64,000 nucleotides of DNA from Sulfobacillus benefaciens (lineage in GTDB: Bacteria; Bacillota; Sulfobacillia; Sulfobacillales; Sulfobacillaceae), in the NCBI GenBank assembly GCA_003023725.1, contig PXYT01000004.1:62001-126000 (forward strand), written 5' to 3'. Below are positions 1 through 9,131 of the stretch, piece after piece. The notes under the pieces were generated by a model. It was not told the DNA's origin. It did not search any database and saw only the letters and a program-made list of their open reading frames with translations. Every line of letters starts with the position of its first letter. Position 1 is the first letter of the stretch. The position numbers and the translations under genes are program-made.

Positions 1-2
1 GA

Positions 3-299
3 CCTCAGAAGGGGGATCATGTAATTCGCAAGCGGCAGTGGGGTGCATTTTACGGAACCGACCTCGACCTGCAGCTGCGTCGCCGCGGAATTGATACCAT
101 CGTGTTATGCGGCATCTCGACGAATATTGGTGTGGAAAGCACAGCTCGGGCGGCCTACGAACACGGATATCAGCAGATCTTCGTTGAAGATGCGTGTTCT
201 GCTCGATCGTCAGACGAGCACCATTTTACCTTCCAACATATTTTCCCGCGTATTGGCCGAATTCGCTCGACTCGAGAGGTGCTAGACGCTTTGGCATGA
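3..299 (+). CDS. Isochorismatase-family cysteine hydrolase, C-terminal part (5' cut by window edge)
   Basis: The reading frame is open from the first bases of the window to a TGA at 297-299, so only the last ~98 residues are present. The segment reads ..[18 protein letters not shown], then [19 protein letters not shown], which is the typical strand-nucleophile turn of the isochorismatase-like hydrolase fold: the Cys of VLCGISTN is the expected nucleophile, preceded by the small-residue strand and followed by the helix E-S-T-A-R-A-A. The late VEDACSA..DEH stretch is also typical of this family. Members hydrolyse amides (nicotinamide, carbamoylsarcosine) or vinyl ethers; the substrate cannot be told from this fragment. 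The N-terminal catalytic Asp and Lys lie outside the window. Confidence 0.85.
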   Translation, partial: PQKGDHVIRKRQWGAFYGTDLDLQLRRRGIDTIVLCGISTNIGVESTARAAYEHGYQQIFVEDACSARSSDEHHFTFQHIFPRIGRIRSTREVLDALA

Positions 300-601
300 G
301 ATGGGAGACGCTCTCTTATTGAGATCGTCTTCTCTTATTTGCAGCAAGAAGTCTTAACTCTTTTCTTCAACATGACCGACGTTTCTGGCTTATCTATCGG
401 ATTGGTGACGTCTCTCCCCTGCCCAAGACCTATTCAGACCACACGGAACCGAAGTCATCACAAGAAGAATGAGTGAACGATTGGCTCACGGTAGTGACGT
501 GTTTTCGGCTCGGTTGTACGGGAAACGGTCGCAAGAGTTTCGGCACAAGACAAAACCGCTCATCGACGAGATGGCAGGGGGGAAGACGCCTGGCGAGGTT
601 A

Positions 602-2085
602 GTGAAAACGGTAAAGATCGGCATCCATAAAGAACTTCATGCCGGAAAACGGCAAGCGATCTTGGCGACACAAGCTTTATGCAACCAAACGATTGCATTT
701 TACCTGGAATTTTTCGTTGGACATTTAGCCGTGCTGGATGCGAAGAAGACGGATCACCGCAAGGACGGCACACCGTATGAATGGCCCTGGACGAATCAAG
801 AATGGCTCACGTTCGCAGAAAACGCATACACTTCGACACCAAGACGCATCCTGACCCTTTGCATTCGTTGAGGGAAACCTTGCCAAGTGCGCGCACCATG
901 CCTGTCAGCCTTCGCCGTGCGGCTATTAACCATGCCATAGGCACAATGAAATCATGGTATAGCTTGCTCAAATCGTGGGAAGCCACTGATCGCAAAAAAC
1001 TTCCACCCCAACTCGCTCAGCCGAACGAACCGACCACGGTTGATGCCGATATGGTGGACTATCCCGATGTGGATTTAGCGATTCAACGTCCAGTTCGCCA
1101 TGATTTTGTGGCCGTGACATTGTTCTACGATGATGCTTGGCAACTCGTGCCACTGCCTGTAATTCTTCATCACCAAGCCCAAATCACGTTGGCGGAATCC
1201 CAAGCGGAGGCACGGATCGGCGAAATAAAAAGCTAGATCACAGCGCGCAAGGCTCCAAAAGAGCCGTGGACATCCGAAGAACGAGCAGGAGTTCGTCCTC
1301 GAACGCGGCGTGCCTTATCTCTTTCCCTTTATGCCAAACGAGACAAGCGATACCCCGGTGAATGGCGGTTTGCGTTACATGTACCGTTTGAAAAGTGGGT
1401 GGATACACCGCAAAAAGCCAAAGTGCAATTGGCGGCCAATCCCGAAATACCGATCGTTACGGTGGATTTGGGTGTCAATCGTTTAGCCGTCATGGGGGCG
1501 TTCCTCCACGACAAACTGACGGCAACCCAATTCATTCATGGCGGTAAACTGAATCATCATCGGCATCAATTGTTGAATGTCATTGCGAACAAACACCGCC
1601 AAAGCGGTAAGCTTCAAGCGAATGTGAAAGATCACGTGGTTCTCTGGAAAAAAGTGCGAAACATCGACGAGAACGCGGCGCGGCAGGTTGCCCGTCAAAT
1701 CGTCGATTTCGCCATCGCCTATGAAGCCCCAGTCATTGTTTTTGAATAATCTCTTCGTGGGTACAAGCTGCCCCAAGAACGGATGAGCCGATCAGGGCGT
1801 AAGAATCACAAACGAGCCGATTGGCTCCGCGGCTAGATCATTAAAGGGGTGCGCGACCGAGCGTTCCGTAAAGAAGGCATTTTAACGGTCGAGTGCAATC
1901 CAGCGTACACATCGAAAATGTGCCCGCATTGCCACACACAAGGCGAGCGAAATGGTCATCATTTGACCTGTCAAAATTCCGCGCACACGGATCATGTGGA
2001 TTCGGATTTTGTCGGCATGATGAACCTGTACCAAAAGGAGGAGTGGCAAATTCGTCTATCCGCGAAAGAAAAAACGTGCGGATGA
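602..2085 (+). pseudogene. Decayed TnpB-like RNA-guided nuclease of an IS200/IS605-type element
   Basis: A GTG at 602 opens MKTVKIGIHKEL, the usual TnpB N-terminus. The frame shifts once near 850-870 and then continues in one frame broken by TAG at 1234, TAA at 1747 and TAG at 1834. All three RuvC pieces remain readable: IVTVDLGVNRLAV (first Asp, ~1456), PVIVFE followed by stop then SLRGYK (second, Glu at 1744-1746), and DHVDSDFVGMMNLY (third Asp, ~2000). Between the last two lies a zinc-finger remnant CPHCHTQGE..GHHLTCQN in which the second CxxC has degraded to CQNS. About 490 codons, slightly long for TnpB. No TnpA (Y1 transposase) gene is visible nearby. Certainly non-functional as a full-length protein. 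Confidence 0.85.
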
Positions 2086-2290
2086 ACCCAATCCTACGCA
2101 GGCGATGGCCTAAAACAGCGCAAGTCTGCCCTTCAGCCAGTGGCTGTTGGGCTCGTGTGGTGCGAGGGGAGTCGGAACACGTCTCTTGGGATAACGGTTT
2201 ACAGAAATAGCAGATGTATACACGCCGATAAAGGGTCCCGTTCTCAAGCCCCTCCACGCCTAGGCGTGAGAAAAAGGCCAGCCCAACCAC
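2086..2290 (+). ncRNA. Possible right end / guide RNA (reRNA) region of the TnpB element
   Basis: In IS605-type elements the TnpB guide RNA overlaps the 3' end of tnpB and runs to the right end of the element. Here the tnpB relic is followed by about 200 non-coding bases that finish with CAAGCCCCTCCACGCC-TAGGCGTGAG, whose core CACGCCTAGGCGTG (2255-2268) is a perfect palindrome; a CAAGCCCC-plus-hairpin end is common at such right ends. No boundary or target motif can be fixed by eye. Inference only. Confidence 0.35.
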
Positions 2291-2642
2291 AGTAAATGAT
2301 AATGTGGGAATATGTTATCGGGCAACTGTTGAAACCACGTCAAAATAGTTACGTATCATCATACACCATAAGTACTCGACAGAATCGCATAGCGTTGGGG
2401 TCTGCAATGGTTCCGAAAATGGAATCCCGTCTGCCTACTTTATCACTCCGATCCGTCCCAGGCGATCATGCTGGTAGTCGAAAAGGGGGAATAAACGGGA
2501 AGATCTACAGTATCGGGAATGATGCCAGGAGTTGGCCAAATCCGGCACTGCTACCAAGAACCCTTTTGCAACATGCGGGGATCCAACAATCCAAGGATTA
2601 CCACCCGTGGGATGAGGAAGGTCCCAGAGGACGGACTCTTCT
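2291..2642. other. Gap with no recognisable gene
   Basis: Between the TnpB element end and the DUF421 gene. Open frames here have no ribosome binding site and no family resemblance. Confidence 0.5.
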
Positions 2643-3128
2643 CTAGCTGTTGTCACTGTTTTTGTTGTTTGACAGTTCCGATTTTTTCTTCTTCAGCGAA
2701 ATATCTCCGGTTGGCTCCAGCCTGGCTTCGACAACCTCGTCTAGAGAAACGTCGTTTTTTCTGAGTTCCATATCCAAATCCGGGTTGGACACTCGTTCTC
2801 TTTTCATTTGTTGTTGTTTGACATGCCCCTGCTCCACTATCAAGGTCGATGTCCCCTGTGTGATTTTCTCCAACCAACGGTAGCGGACGTTGAGCCACGT
2901 CAGCAAATACTGCAGCGCCCCCAGAAGCACGGTAATACCGATAGCGTTCATTAAAGGGGTTTTGCTGTCCTCCATTCCTATGGCTACGGCTTCACCAATC
3001 ATGATGATCACGGCAAAATCGAAGGGACCCAGTTTGGCCAGCGTCCTTTTTCCCATCATCCGAAAAACCACCAACGCCACTATCCATAATATGGCCGTAC
3101 GATACAATAATATTAGTAGTTCTATCAC
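2643..3128 (-). CDS. DUF421 family membrane protein (YetF-like)
   Basis: A 161-residue protein with N-terminal hydrophobic helices (IELLILLYRTAILWIVALVVF, split over two quotes in the family pattern) followed by the hallmark RMMGKRTLAKLGPFDFAV and IIMIGEAVAIG motifs of the DUF421/YetF family, then a cytoplasmic domain with STLIVEQGHVKQQQMKRERV and a Lys/Ser-rich tail. Family members are integral membrane proteins of unclear function, often sporulation or stress linked. I chose the GTG at 3126-3128 because GGAAGGGGTGAGG lies five bases upstream; the longer frame from GTG 3179 has no such site. The C-terminal domain is shorter than in the ~220-residue family members. Divergently oriented to the Hen1-Pnkp operon. 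Confidence 0.85.
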   Translation of the reverse strand: MIELLILLYRTAILWIVALVVFRMMGKRTLAKLGPFDFAVIIMIGEAVAIGMEDSKTPLMNAIGITVLLGALQYLLTWLNVRYRWLEKITQGTSTLIVEQGHVKQQQMKRERVSNPDLDMELRKNDVSLDEVVEARLEPTGDISLKKKKSELSNNKNSDNS

Positions 3129-3298
3129 CCGATCCTCACCCCTTCCGTGTTCAAACATGACTGGAGGTAGAATTCTCACCTGAGCGCAATGTTATACTAA
3201 AGCCATGTCTTGGACGTATCGGCAAATGCGTAAGTGTGATGTCGTGAGAAGAAGAACAACCCGTATGACATCATTACTCCAAAGGGGAACGAGATTCC

Positions 3299-4672
3299 GT
3301 GATCTTGACCATAACCACCACGTACCGCCCGGCAACAGACCTCGGTTTCTTATTGCATAAACACCCGGACAAAGTTCAAACATTCCCATTGCCCTTTGGA
3401 CACGCCCATGTCTTTTTCCCCGAGGCCGACGAAGATCGTTGTACGGCAGCTTTGCTTTTAGACATTGACTCGCTCGACATCGTCCGCTCCAAGGCACAAG
3501 GCCGCAAGATGGCTGGGCACTATGTTAACGATCGCCCTTACACCATCTCATCCTTCATGGCCGTCGCCATAGCAAAAGTTTTTGGCACGGCATTAAGTGG
3601 CCATTGCCGAGCAAGGGAGGCTTTGCCTGATCAGGCTATCCCTCTCCAGGCCCATCTGAGTGTTTTGCCGTCGGACGAGGGAGAGCCCCTAATCCGTCGG
3701 ATTTTCGAGCCTTTGGGCTATGAAGTCGAGGTTCAAAAAACTTTGCTCGATCCCGCATTTGCCGAGTGGGGAGAGGCTCCATATTATGCCGTAACACTAC
3801 GCGCGGTAATTTCGCTCCATCGGCTTTTGAACCATCTCTATGTTTTAATCCCGGTTCTCGACAACGACAAACACTACTACATAGCGGATGATGAAGTCGC
3901 AAAGCTGCTCCAGCACGGCAAGGGATGGCTAAATTCCCATCCCGAACGCGAGACGATCAGTTGGCGGTATCTGAAACACAATTCGCGTTTGACTCAAACC
4001 GCCTTATCCCGCATGGCATATGGCTCGCAAGCCGGTTCCTCCCCCGAGGAAGGACCTTCTCATCGGCCGGTGCCTTTGCGTGAGCAACGCATCCAGACAG
4101 TGCTAGATGTTCTCAAAGCGAGCGAGGTTTCACGTATTTTAGATCTGGGGTGTGGTGAAGGCGAACTCCTGCGGCATCTCATTCAGGAACCGGTCTTTAA
4201 CGAATTGGTGGGTGTTGATGTTTCTCTTGCAACCCTGGCCAAGGCCAAAGACCGTCTTCACCTTGACACATTGCCCGAGCGGCAATCCCGGAGAGTCAAA
4301 TTATGGCATGGATCTCTCATTTACCGAGACCGCCGTCTCGAAGGATTTGACGCCGCGACCGTTACCGAGGTGATCGAACACATCGAACCGGCGCTTTTGC
4401 CCGCCTTTGACCGTGCGCTGTTTGAATTTGCCCGACCCCGTGTCGTCATTGTGACGACACCCAACCGAGAATACAACCGCCTCTTCGAATCCCTGGGCCC
4501 CGATACACTTAGGCATGCCGACCACCGTTTTGAATGGACACGGCAACAATTCACCGACTGGGCCGAACAGGCCGCCGCCCAGTTCGGCTACCAAGTAAGA
4601 ATCCAGGGAATAGGCCCTGAAGATCCCGTTTTGGGGTCACCAACGCAAATGGGGGTGTTTCAACGCAAATGA
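3299..4672 (+). CDS. hen1: Bacterial Hen1: RNA 3'-terminal ribose 2'-O-methyltransferase
   Basis: 457 residues. The N-terminal half (MILTITTTYRPATDLGFLL at the start) is the bacterial Hen1-specific domain that activates the ligase of its partner Pnkp; the C-terminal half is a SAM methyltransferase with LDLGCGEGE at 281-289. The metal-binding signature of Hen1 enzymes is intact: EVIEH at 357-361 and the HADHRFEWTR segment at 406-415, with TTPNREYN at 386-393. Known role of the family: methylates the 2'-OH at the 3' end of a cleaved RNA before religation so that the repaired RNA resists recleavage at the same place. GTG start at 3299. The stop codon overlaps the pnkp start by four bases (ATGA), so the two proteins are translationally coupled. 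Confidence 0.95.
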   Translation: MILTITTTYRPATDLGFLLHKHPDKVQTFPLPFGHAHVFFPEADEDRCTAALLLDIDSLDIVRSKAQGRKMAGHYVNDRPYTISSFMAVAIAKVFGTALSGHCRAREALPDQAIPLQAHLSVLPSDEGEPLIRRIFEPLGYEVEVQKTLLDPAFAEWGEAPYYAVTLRAVISLHRLLNHLYVLIPVLDNDKHYYIADDEVAKLLQHGKGWLNSHPERETISWRYLKHNSRLTQTALSRMAYGSQAGSSPEEGPSHRPVPLREQRIQTVLDVLKASEVSRILDLGCGEGELLRHLIQEPVFNELVGVDVSLATLAKAKDRLHLDTLPERQSRRVKLWHGSLIYRDRRLEGFDAATVTEVIEHIEPALLPAFDRALFEFARPRVVIVTTPNREYNRLFESLGPDTLRHADHRFEWTRQQFTDWAEQAAAQFGYQVRIQGIGPEDPVLGSPTQMGVFQRK

Positions 4673-7227
4673 CCGTTAACATTCCGGAATTGTCTCTGGT
4701 TGTTCTCATTGGTGCGTCAGGATCAGGAAAGACCCGCTTCGCCCAACAACACTTTCAATCCTCCGAAATTCTCTCCTCGGATGCCTGCCGAGCCATGGTT
4801 TCGGACGACGAAACCAACCAGGAAGCGACTCACGACGCCTTTGACGTGCTTTACTACATCGCCCGTAAGCGGCTTGAGAGAGGACGTCTCACCGTCATTG
4901 ACGCCACCAACGTCGAGACCCGGGCCCGCCATTCCCTTATTGCCCTGGGTCGGGAATATCATTTTCTTATGACCGCCATTGTTTTAAACTTGCCGGAAAA
5001 TGTCCTTATCGAACGCAATAAGATACGAGATGACCGCCATATTCCTCACAATGTCGTGCACCGCCAACTTCGGGCACTCACTCCATCACTGTCGCGTCTG
5101 CGCCGGGAAGGATTCCACCAAGTTATCATGCTGTCATCGGAAGACGAAATAGACGGATTTAAGTGGAAACGTCAGCCATTGTGGAACAATAAGACCCACG
5201 AACATGGCCCCTTCGACATTGTGGGTGATGTGCACGGCTGTTTTGACGAACTCCAGGCATTGACGGGGAAACTGGGATACCGGTTATTGCGCATTGACGG
5301 CCGTTATCATATTGAGCATCCCCAAAACCGGAAATTGATATTTCTGGGAGACTTGGTGGACCGAGGCCCGGGCATTATGGAGGTATTACGTTTGGTCATG
5401 GATGGCGTAGATGAAGGCAGTGCTCTGGCCGTCATGGGTAATCACGAATCAAAACTCCTTCAAAAAATTCAGGGACGTGACGTGACCCTCTCGCACGGTC
5501 TGAGGCAATCACTGGAACAACTTGACCAGGAGCCGGCTGACTTCACCAAGCGCGTCAAAGACTTTCTGGATAGCCTAGTCAGTCATTATGTGCTTGATGG
5601 CGGACGCCTGGTCGTGGCACACGCCGGACTGCCCGAGTCCATGCACGGACGGGGTTCTGCCCGGGTTCGCAACTTTGCCCTCTATGGTGAAACCACGGGA
5701 GAAACCGACGAATTCGGTTTGCCCATCCGTTACAACTGGGCGTCGGATTACCGGGGCAAGGCGATTGTCGTCTATGGGCATACCCCTGTTCCCTATCCCC
5801 AATGGCTAAACCGGACCCTTAACATCGACACCGGCTGTGTTTTCGGTGGGCAACTGACAGCTTTTCGCTATCCGGAAAAGGAATTGATGGCTGTTCCGGC
5901 TCTCAAGACGTACTTTGACCCCATTCGCCCCTTGGGAACGAGGACCGAGAGTGAATCCGTCAACTTGCAGCAGGAACATGACTCCCTGCTCGACATCGCC
6001 GACTTTATGGGACAGAAACGGATTCACACCCGTCTAATAGGAGACGTGGTCATTCCCGAAGAAAATACCAGCGCCGCCCTGGAAACATTAAGTCGGTATG
6101 CCGTCAGCCCCCAGTGGCTGATTTATCTCCCGCCCACGATGTCTCCTGCGGAAACGAGCACGCTTCCGGGCATCTTGGAGCATCCCCGCGAAGCTTTTTC
6201 CTACTTTCACACCCAGGGCGTATCCCATCTCATCTGTGAGCCCAAGCACATGGGCTCCCGGGCGGTTGTCATCGTGTGCCGGGACGAAAAAACGAGCCGC
6301 GTGCGCTTTGGAGTCTCCGAGGAGAGCACTGGCATCGTCTACACGAGAACCGGGAGGAAATTTTTCACGTATCCTGAACTCGACTCTCAGGTCCTGGAAC
6401 GGATCCGCGAGGCGGTTGAGCGATCCGGTCTTTTCACGCTGCTCAAGTCCGACTGGCTGATGCTCGACGCCGAAATTATGCCCTGGTCCCTCAAAGCGGA
6501 AGAACTGCTCAAAGAGCAGTATGCTGGGCTGGGGCGCGCGGCACTTATGGGATTTGACGCGGCAGAAACCGCTTTTTCCCGAGCCCAAGAACGGGGCCTG
6601 GCCCTATCGGAACTGGCTGAACGCTTCTCCGGCAAGAAAGCCCGGGTGGAACAATTTATTCAGACGTACCGAAGATATTCCTGGCCGGTGCGTGGTATCG
6701 GCGACATCAAGCTGGCCCCATTTCACCTTTTGGCCTCGGAAGGGGAAGTGCACAGCGGACGCGATCATTTGTGGCATCTGGATATGATTCGCAGACTAAG
6801 TGCCGTGGATCCGGGGCTCTTTCAAGACACCAAGGCCGTTCAGATTGACACGAACGACCAGAAAAGTATTGCCCAAGGCGTGAAATGGTGGGAAGAATTG
6901 ACGGAGCAAGGCTACGAAGGAATGGTGGTAAAGCCATTGTTCTATATCGCCCGCAATTCCCGAGGCAAGCTGGTACAACCTGCGATTAAGGTCCGGGGCC
7001 GGGAATACCTCCGTATTATCTATGGGCCCGACTATACGGCGGATGACAACCTGGCAAACCTTCGACAACGCTTTGTGGGTACAAAAAGGCGCATGGCTTT
7101 GCGCGAATTCGCTCTTGGCATTGAAGGCTTAAACCGTTTTGTTGACCGCGAACCCTTGCGCCGAGTCCACGAATGCGCACAGGGTGTGCTGGCGCTGGAA
7201 AGTGAAGGGGTGGACTCAAGACTCTAA
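4669..7227 (+). CDS. pnkp: Pnkp: polynucleotide kinase-phosphatase-ligase for RNA repair
   Basis: 852 residues, the normal length. Three catalytic modules in order: a 5'-kinase with P-loop GASGSGKT (15-22); a calcineurin-like metallophosphatase with GDVHGC (~186-191), GDLVDRGPG (~226) and GNHE (~257); and a ligase-adenylyltransferase module with CEPKHMGSR, Lys526 being the expected AMP-accepting lysine, and a late GMVVKPL motif (~750). Together with Hen1 it is known from other bacteria to form a heterotetramer that heals and seals RNAs cut by ribotoxins: the phosphatase clears the 2',3'-cyclic phosphate, the kinase phosphorylates the 5' end and the ligase joins them. Overlaps hen1 by four bases. 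No ribotoxin gene is visible next to it. Confidence 0.96.
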   Translation: MTVNIPELSLVVLIGASGSGKTRFAQQHFQSSEILSSDACRAMVSDDETNQEATHDAFDVLYYIARKRLERGRLTVIDATNVETRARHSLIALGREYHFLMTAIVLNLPENVLIERNKIRDDRHIPHNVVHRQLRALTPSLSRLRREGFHQVIMLSSEDEIDGFKWKRQPLWNNKTHEHGPFDIVGDVHGCFDELQALTGKLGYRLLRIDGRYHIEHPQNRKLIFLGDLVDRGPGIMEVLRLVMDGVDEGSALAVMGNHESKLLQKIQGRDVTLSHGLRQSLEQLDQEPADFTKRVKDFLDSLVSHYVLDGGRLVVAHAGLPESMHGRGSARVRNFALYGETTGETDEFGLPIRYNWASDYRGKAIVVYGHTPVPYPQWLNRTLNIDTGCVFGGQLTAFRYPEKELMAVPALKTYFDPIRPLGTRTESESVNLQQEHDSLLDIADFMGQKRIHTRLIGDVVIPEENTSAALETLSRYAVSPQWLIYLPPTMSPAETSTLPGILEHPREAFSYFHTQGVSHLICEPKHMGSRAVVIVCRDEKTSRVRFGVSEESTGIVYTRTGRKFFTYPELDSQVLERIREAVERSGLFTLLKSDWLMLDAEIMPWSLKAEELLKEQYAGLGRAALMGFDAAETAFSRAQERGLALSELAERFSGKKARVEQFIQTYRRYSWPVRGIGDIKLAPFHLLASEGEVHSGRDHLWHLDMIRRLSAVDPGLFQDTKAVQIDTNDQKSIAQGVKWWEELTEQGYEGMVVKPLFYIARNSRGKLVQPAIKVRGREYLRIIYGPDYTADDNLANLRQRFVGTKRRMALREFALGIEGLNRFVDREPLRRVHECAQGVLALESEGVDSRL

Positions 7228-7632
7228 ATCCCTCCATCTCCCCTCTATTCATTTCCCCAGTTTGATCTGTATCTGGACGGTCCAACAACAAAACGGGGTC
7301 CTTTTTTAGCGTAGTCCTTTGGCCTTTTATAGATAGAATCTCGAGATCCACAGCGTACTGTCTCCCTTGGTAACAGCAACAAAAAACTCAATAAACAGGG
7401 ACGACCTTAACATAACCTTCATAGCATGATCATCAAACAATAAAGAAGACATCGTAACATCATGGGTGAGGGTGCTGACATCGAGGGGAAACAGGCAAAA
7501 AATATCCACCCCTGAAGAACCACCGGGAAAACCCTTGATGTTTCTCTATCCGTATCCAACACCCGTCAACGGGCTTCGGCGAACTATTTCGGCCTCATAG
7601 TGCCCACAAGAGCAAGTATGAAGGGAGACACT
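7228..7632. other. Gap between pnkp and the zinc-finger gene
   Basis: About 400 bases with no supported gene; frames overlapping it are short and lack ribosome binding sites. GGGAG at 7623-7627 is the ribosome binding site of the next gene. Confidence 0.5.
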
Positions 7633-7890
7633 ATGCTAAAACGTTGGAATCCCCCACTATTCTCCCGGGGTTTGTCTCCGAAGTGGGTGGTATGCATGAA
7701 ATGCCTAGGATATGGAGAAAGACCCTGTGACAATTGCGAGGGTCAGGGATGCAATCTTTGCGGGCGGGAAGGGCATAGCCTGTGTACCTCGTGCCGAGGG
7801 CTTGGCGAAATTCAGGATCGGGATTACGGGCATATCATCTCTAATCCGGCCGGCACACCGTTCACGGAATCGATCGGTGATGTCTTCTAA
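7633..7890 (+). CDS. Small Cys-rich protein with DnaJ-type zinc-finger repeats
   Basis: 85 residues. After an N-terminal basic stretch it shows four evenly spaced Cys pairs: CMKCLGYG, CDNCEGQG, CNLCGREG and CTSCRGLG. This is the CxxCxGxG array of the DnaJ central zinc domain, which binds two zinc ions, without J-domain or C-terminal substrate domain. The start ATG at 7633 follows GGGAG with five-base spacing and is preferred over upstream ATGs at 7600 and 7618. Function unknown; free-standing DnaJ-type zinc fingers act as small chaperone or assembly factors in other systems (for example in plastid complexes), but nothing here identifies a partner. Followed by a non-coding gap and surE. Confidence 0.72.
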   Translation: MLKRWNPPLFSRGLSPKWVVCMKCLGYGERPCDNCEGQGCNLCGREGHSLCTSCRGLGEIQDRDYGHIISNPAGTPFTESIGDVF

Positions 7891-8318
7891 ACAGACTCCA
7901 TGCAAATTCTGCTTGAGAATAAAGGAAACTCCTTGTGGCAGCAAATACCGGAGACAATCACCGTTGAGTACAACAACCTCGTCGGCGGGATCGCTCCCCA
8001 TTGAGCAACGGCGAAAAGAGCTCAGGCAGAGAGAATTCGCTTGGCGATTGATCTTCCTTCTCCACGTTTCTGCACACGCCCAAGAAAGGAAACGGAAATT
8101 GGACGCGAGATTAACAACATCAATGTGTCACACAAGGAGACTTTTTTGGGCCCGTTACCGGGAACCGGGCAGTTGGTGTGGGAAGACTCAAGCCAACACA
8201 GCCGTTGAGACGCACCAACTATGGACGGCCGCAATCAAGCAAACAAACAAACCGCTCCCCCAAGGAGCGACCATCTTCTCTCGACGTGAACGTGTGCAGC
8301 CATTAGGAGGTATTACGA
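7891..8318. other. Gap upstream of surE
   Basis: A 211-codon frame (7712-8347) crosses this gap but starts inside the zinc-finger gene in another frame and resembles no family, so I treat it as chance. GGAGG at 8306-8310 is the surE ribosome binding site. Confidence 0.45.
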
Positions 8319-9131
8319 ATGGGATTAATAGTGTTGACCAACGATGACGGCTATCAGTCAATTGGCCTTGAAATTTTGGCCCAGGCAATAAAAACACTGG
8401 GACACGACGTACTGGTTGTGGCCCCTGAAACCAACCAAAGCGGCAAAAGCCATAGTATCAGTCTGAGTCCCTTACACGTCAAAAATTTTAATCAGCATCA
8501 ATACCGAGGGTGGTGGGTGGTTTCGGGCACGCCGGTTGACTGTGTCCGTTTGGCTTTGTCCGAGTATGGTCCTCAGCAACCCGTTTGCGTTGTTTCAGGC
8601 ATTAACCGCGGGTGGAACTTCGGCTATCATGTACAGACATCAGGCACGGTCGCAGGTGCCCGCGAAGCGTCATTGCGGAATGTGCCGGGGATTGCCCTGT
8701 CAGCTCCGGAAAATGCCTCCTGGGAGAAAATTTTGGCGATGACAGTCTTGCACCTGAATACGTGGATGTCCTACGCCGTCGCTCATCCCGGAATTTATCT
8801 CAACATCAATTTTCCTGAATCGGGGCGGGAATGGCATTGGGCACAACCCAAGCCCCGTTCTCCCCAAATACATGTCCACCACGTCGAGCACACGGCGTGG
8901 GGTGATAAAGTATCATTTCACTATGACGAGCATAACGTCCTCGCTGCTAAGGATCCTCAAGACTTTACCACCGACGTGGCGATGGTGAGTGCGGGAATTA
9001 TTTCCGTTTCGGCACTGCCTGCTGTTTCAATGGAAGTTGTTTCTCCCCACTTGGAGAAATCCCCGGCGCACCGGAAAGCGAACGGCACAAAACCGGATCC
9101 CCACAGTGTGGCTATTCCCGATACCCCTTAA
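8319..9131 (+). CDS. surE: SurE-family 5'/3'-nucleotidase
   Basis: 270 residues, matching SurE. The N-terminus MGLIVLTNDDGYQSIGLEI contains the metal-binding NDDG motif (8-11); VVAPETNQSGKS supplies the conserved N/S residues (~41-50); SGTPVDCVRLAL and SGINRGWNFG (~93-102) followed by TSGTVAGAREA complete the active site. The canonical YSGTVGAA is slightly altered to TSGTVAGA. The enzyme dephosphorylates nucleoside monophosphates and short polyphosphates in the cytoplasm, often under stress. AGGAGG at 8305-8310 precedes the ATG. The last ~25 residues are an unusual low-complexity tail. Confidence 0.93.
   Translation: MGLIVLTNDDGYQSIGLEILAQAIKTLGHDVLVVAPETNQSGKSHSISLSPLHVKNFNQHQYRGWWVVSGTPVDCVRLALSEYGPQQPVCVVSGINRGWNFGYHVQTSGTVAGAREASLRNVPGIALSAPENASWEKILAMTVLHLNTWMSYAVAHPGIYLNINFPESGREWHWAQPKPRSPQIHVHHVEHTAWGDKVSFHYDEHNVLAAKDPQDFTTDVAMVSAGIISVSALPAVSMEVVSPHLEKSPAHRKANGTKPDPHSVAIPDTP

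Noticed and set aside
7712-8347. 211-codon plus-strand frame between the zinc-finger gene and surE
   Set aside because: Begins inside the zinc-finger gene in another frame, has no ribosome binding site, and its product resembles no family.
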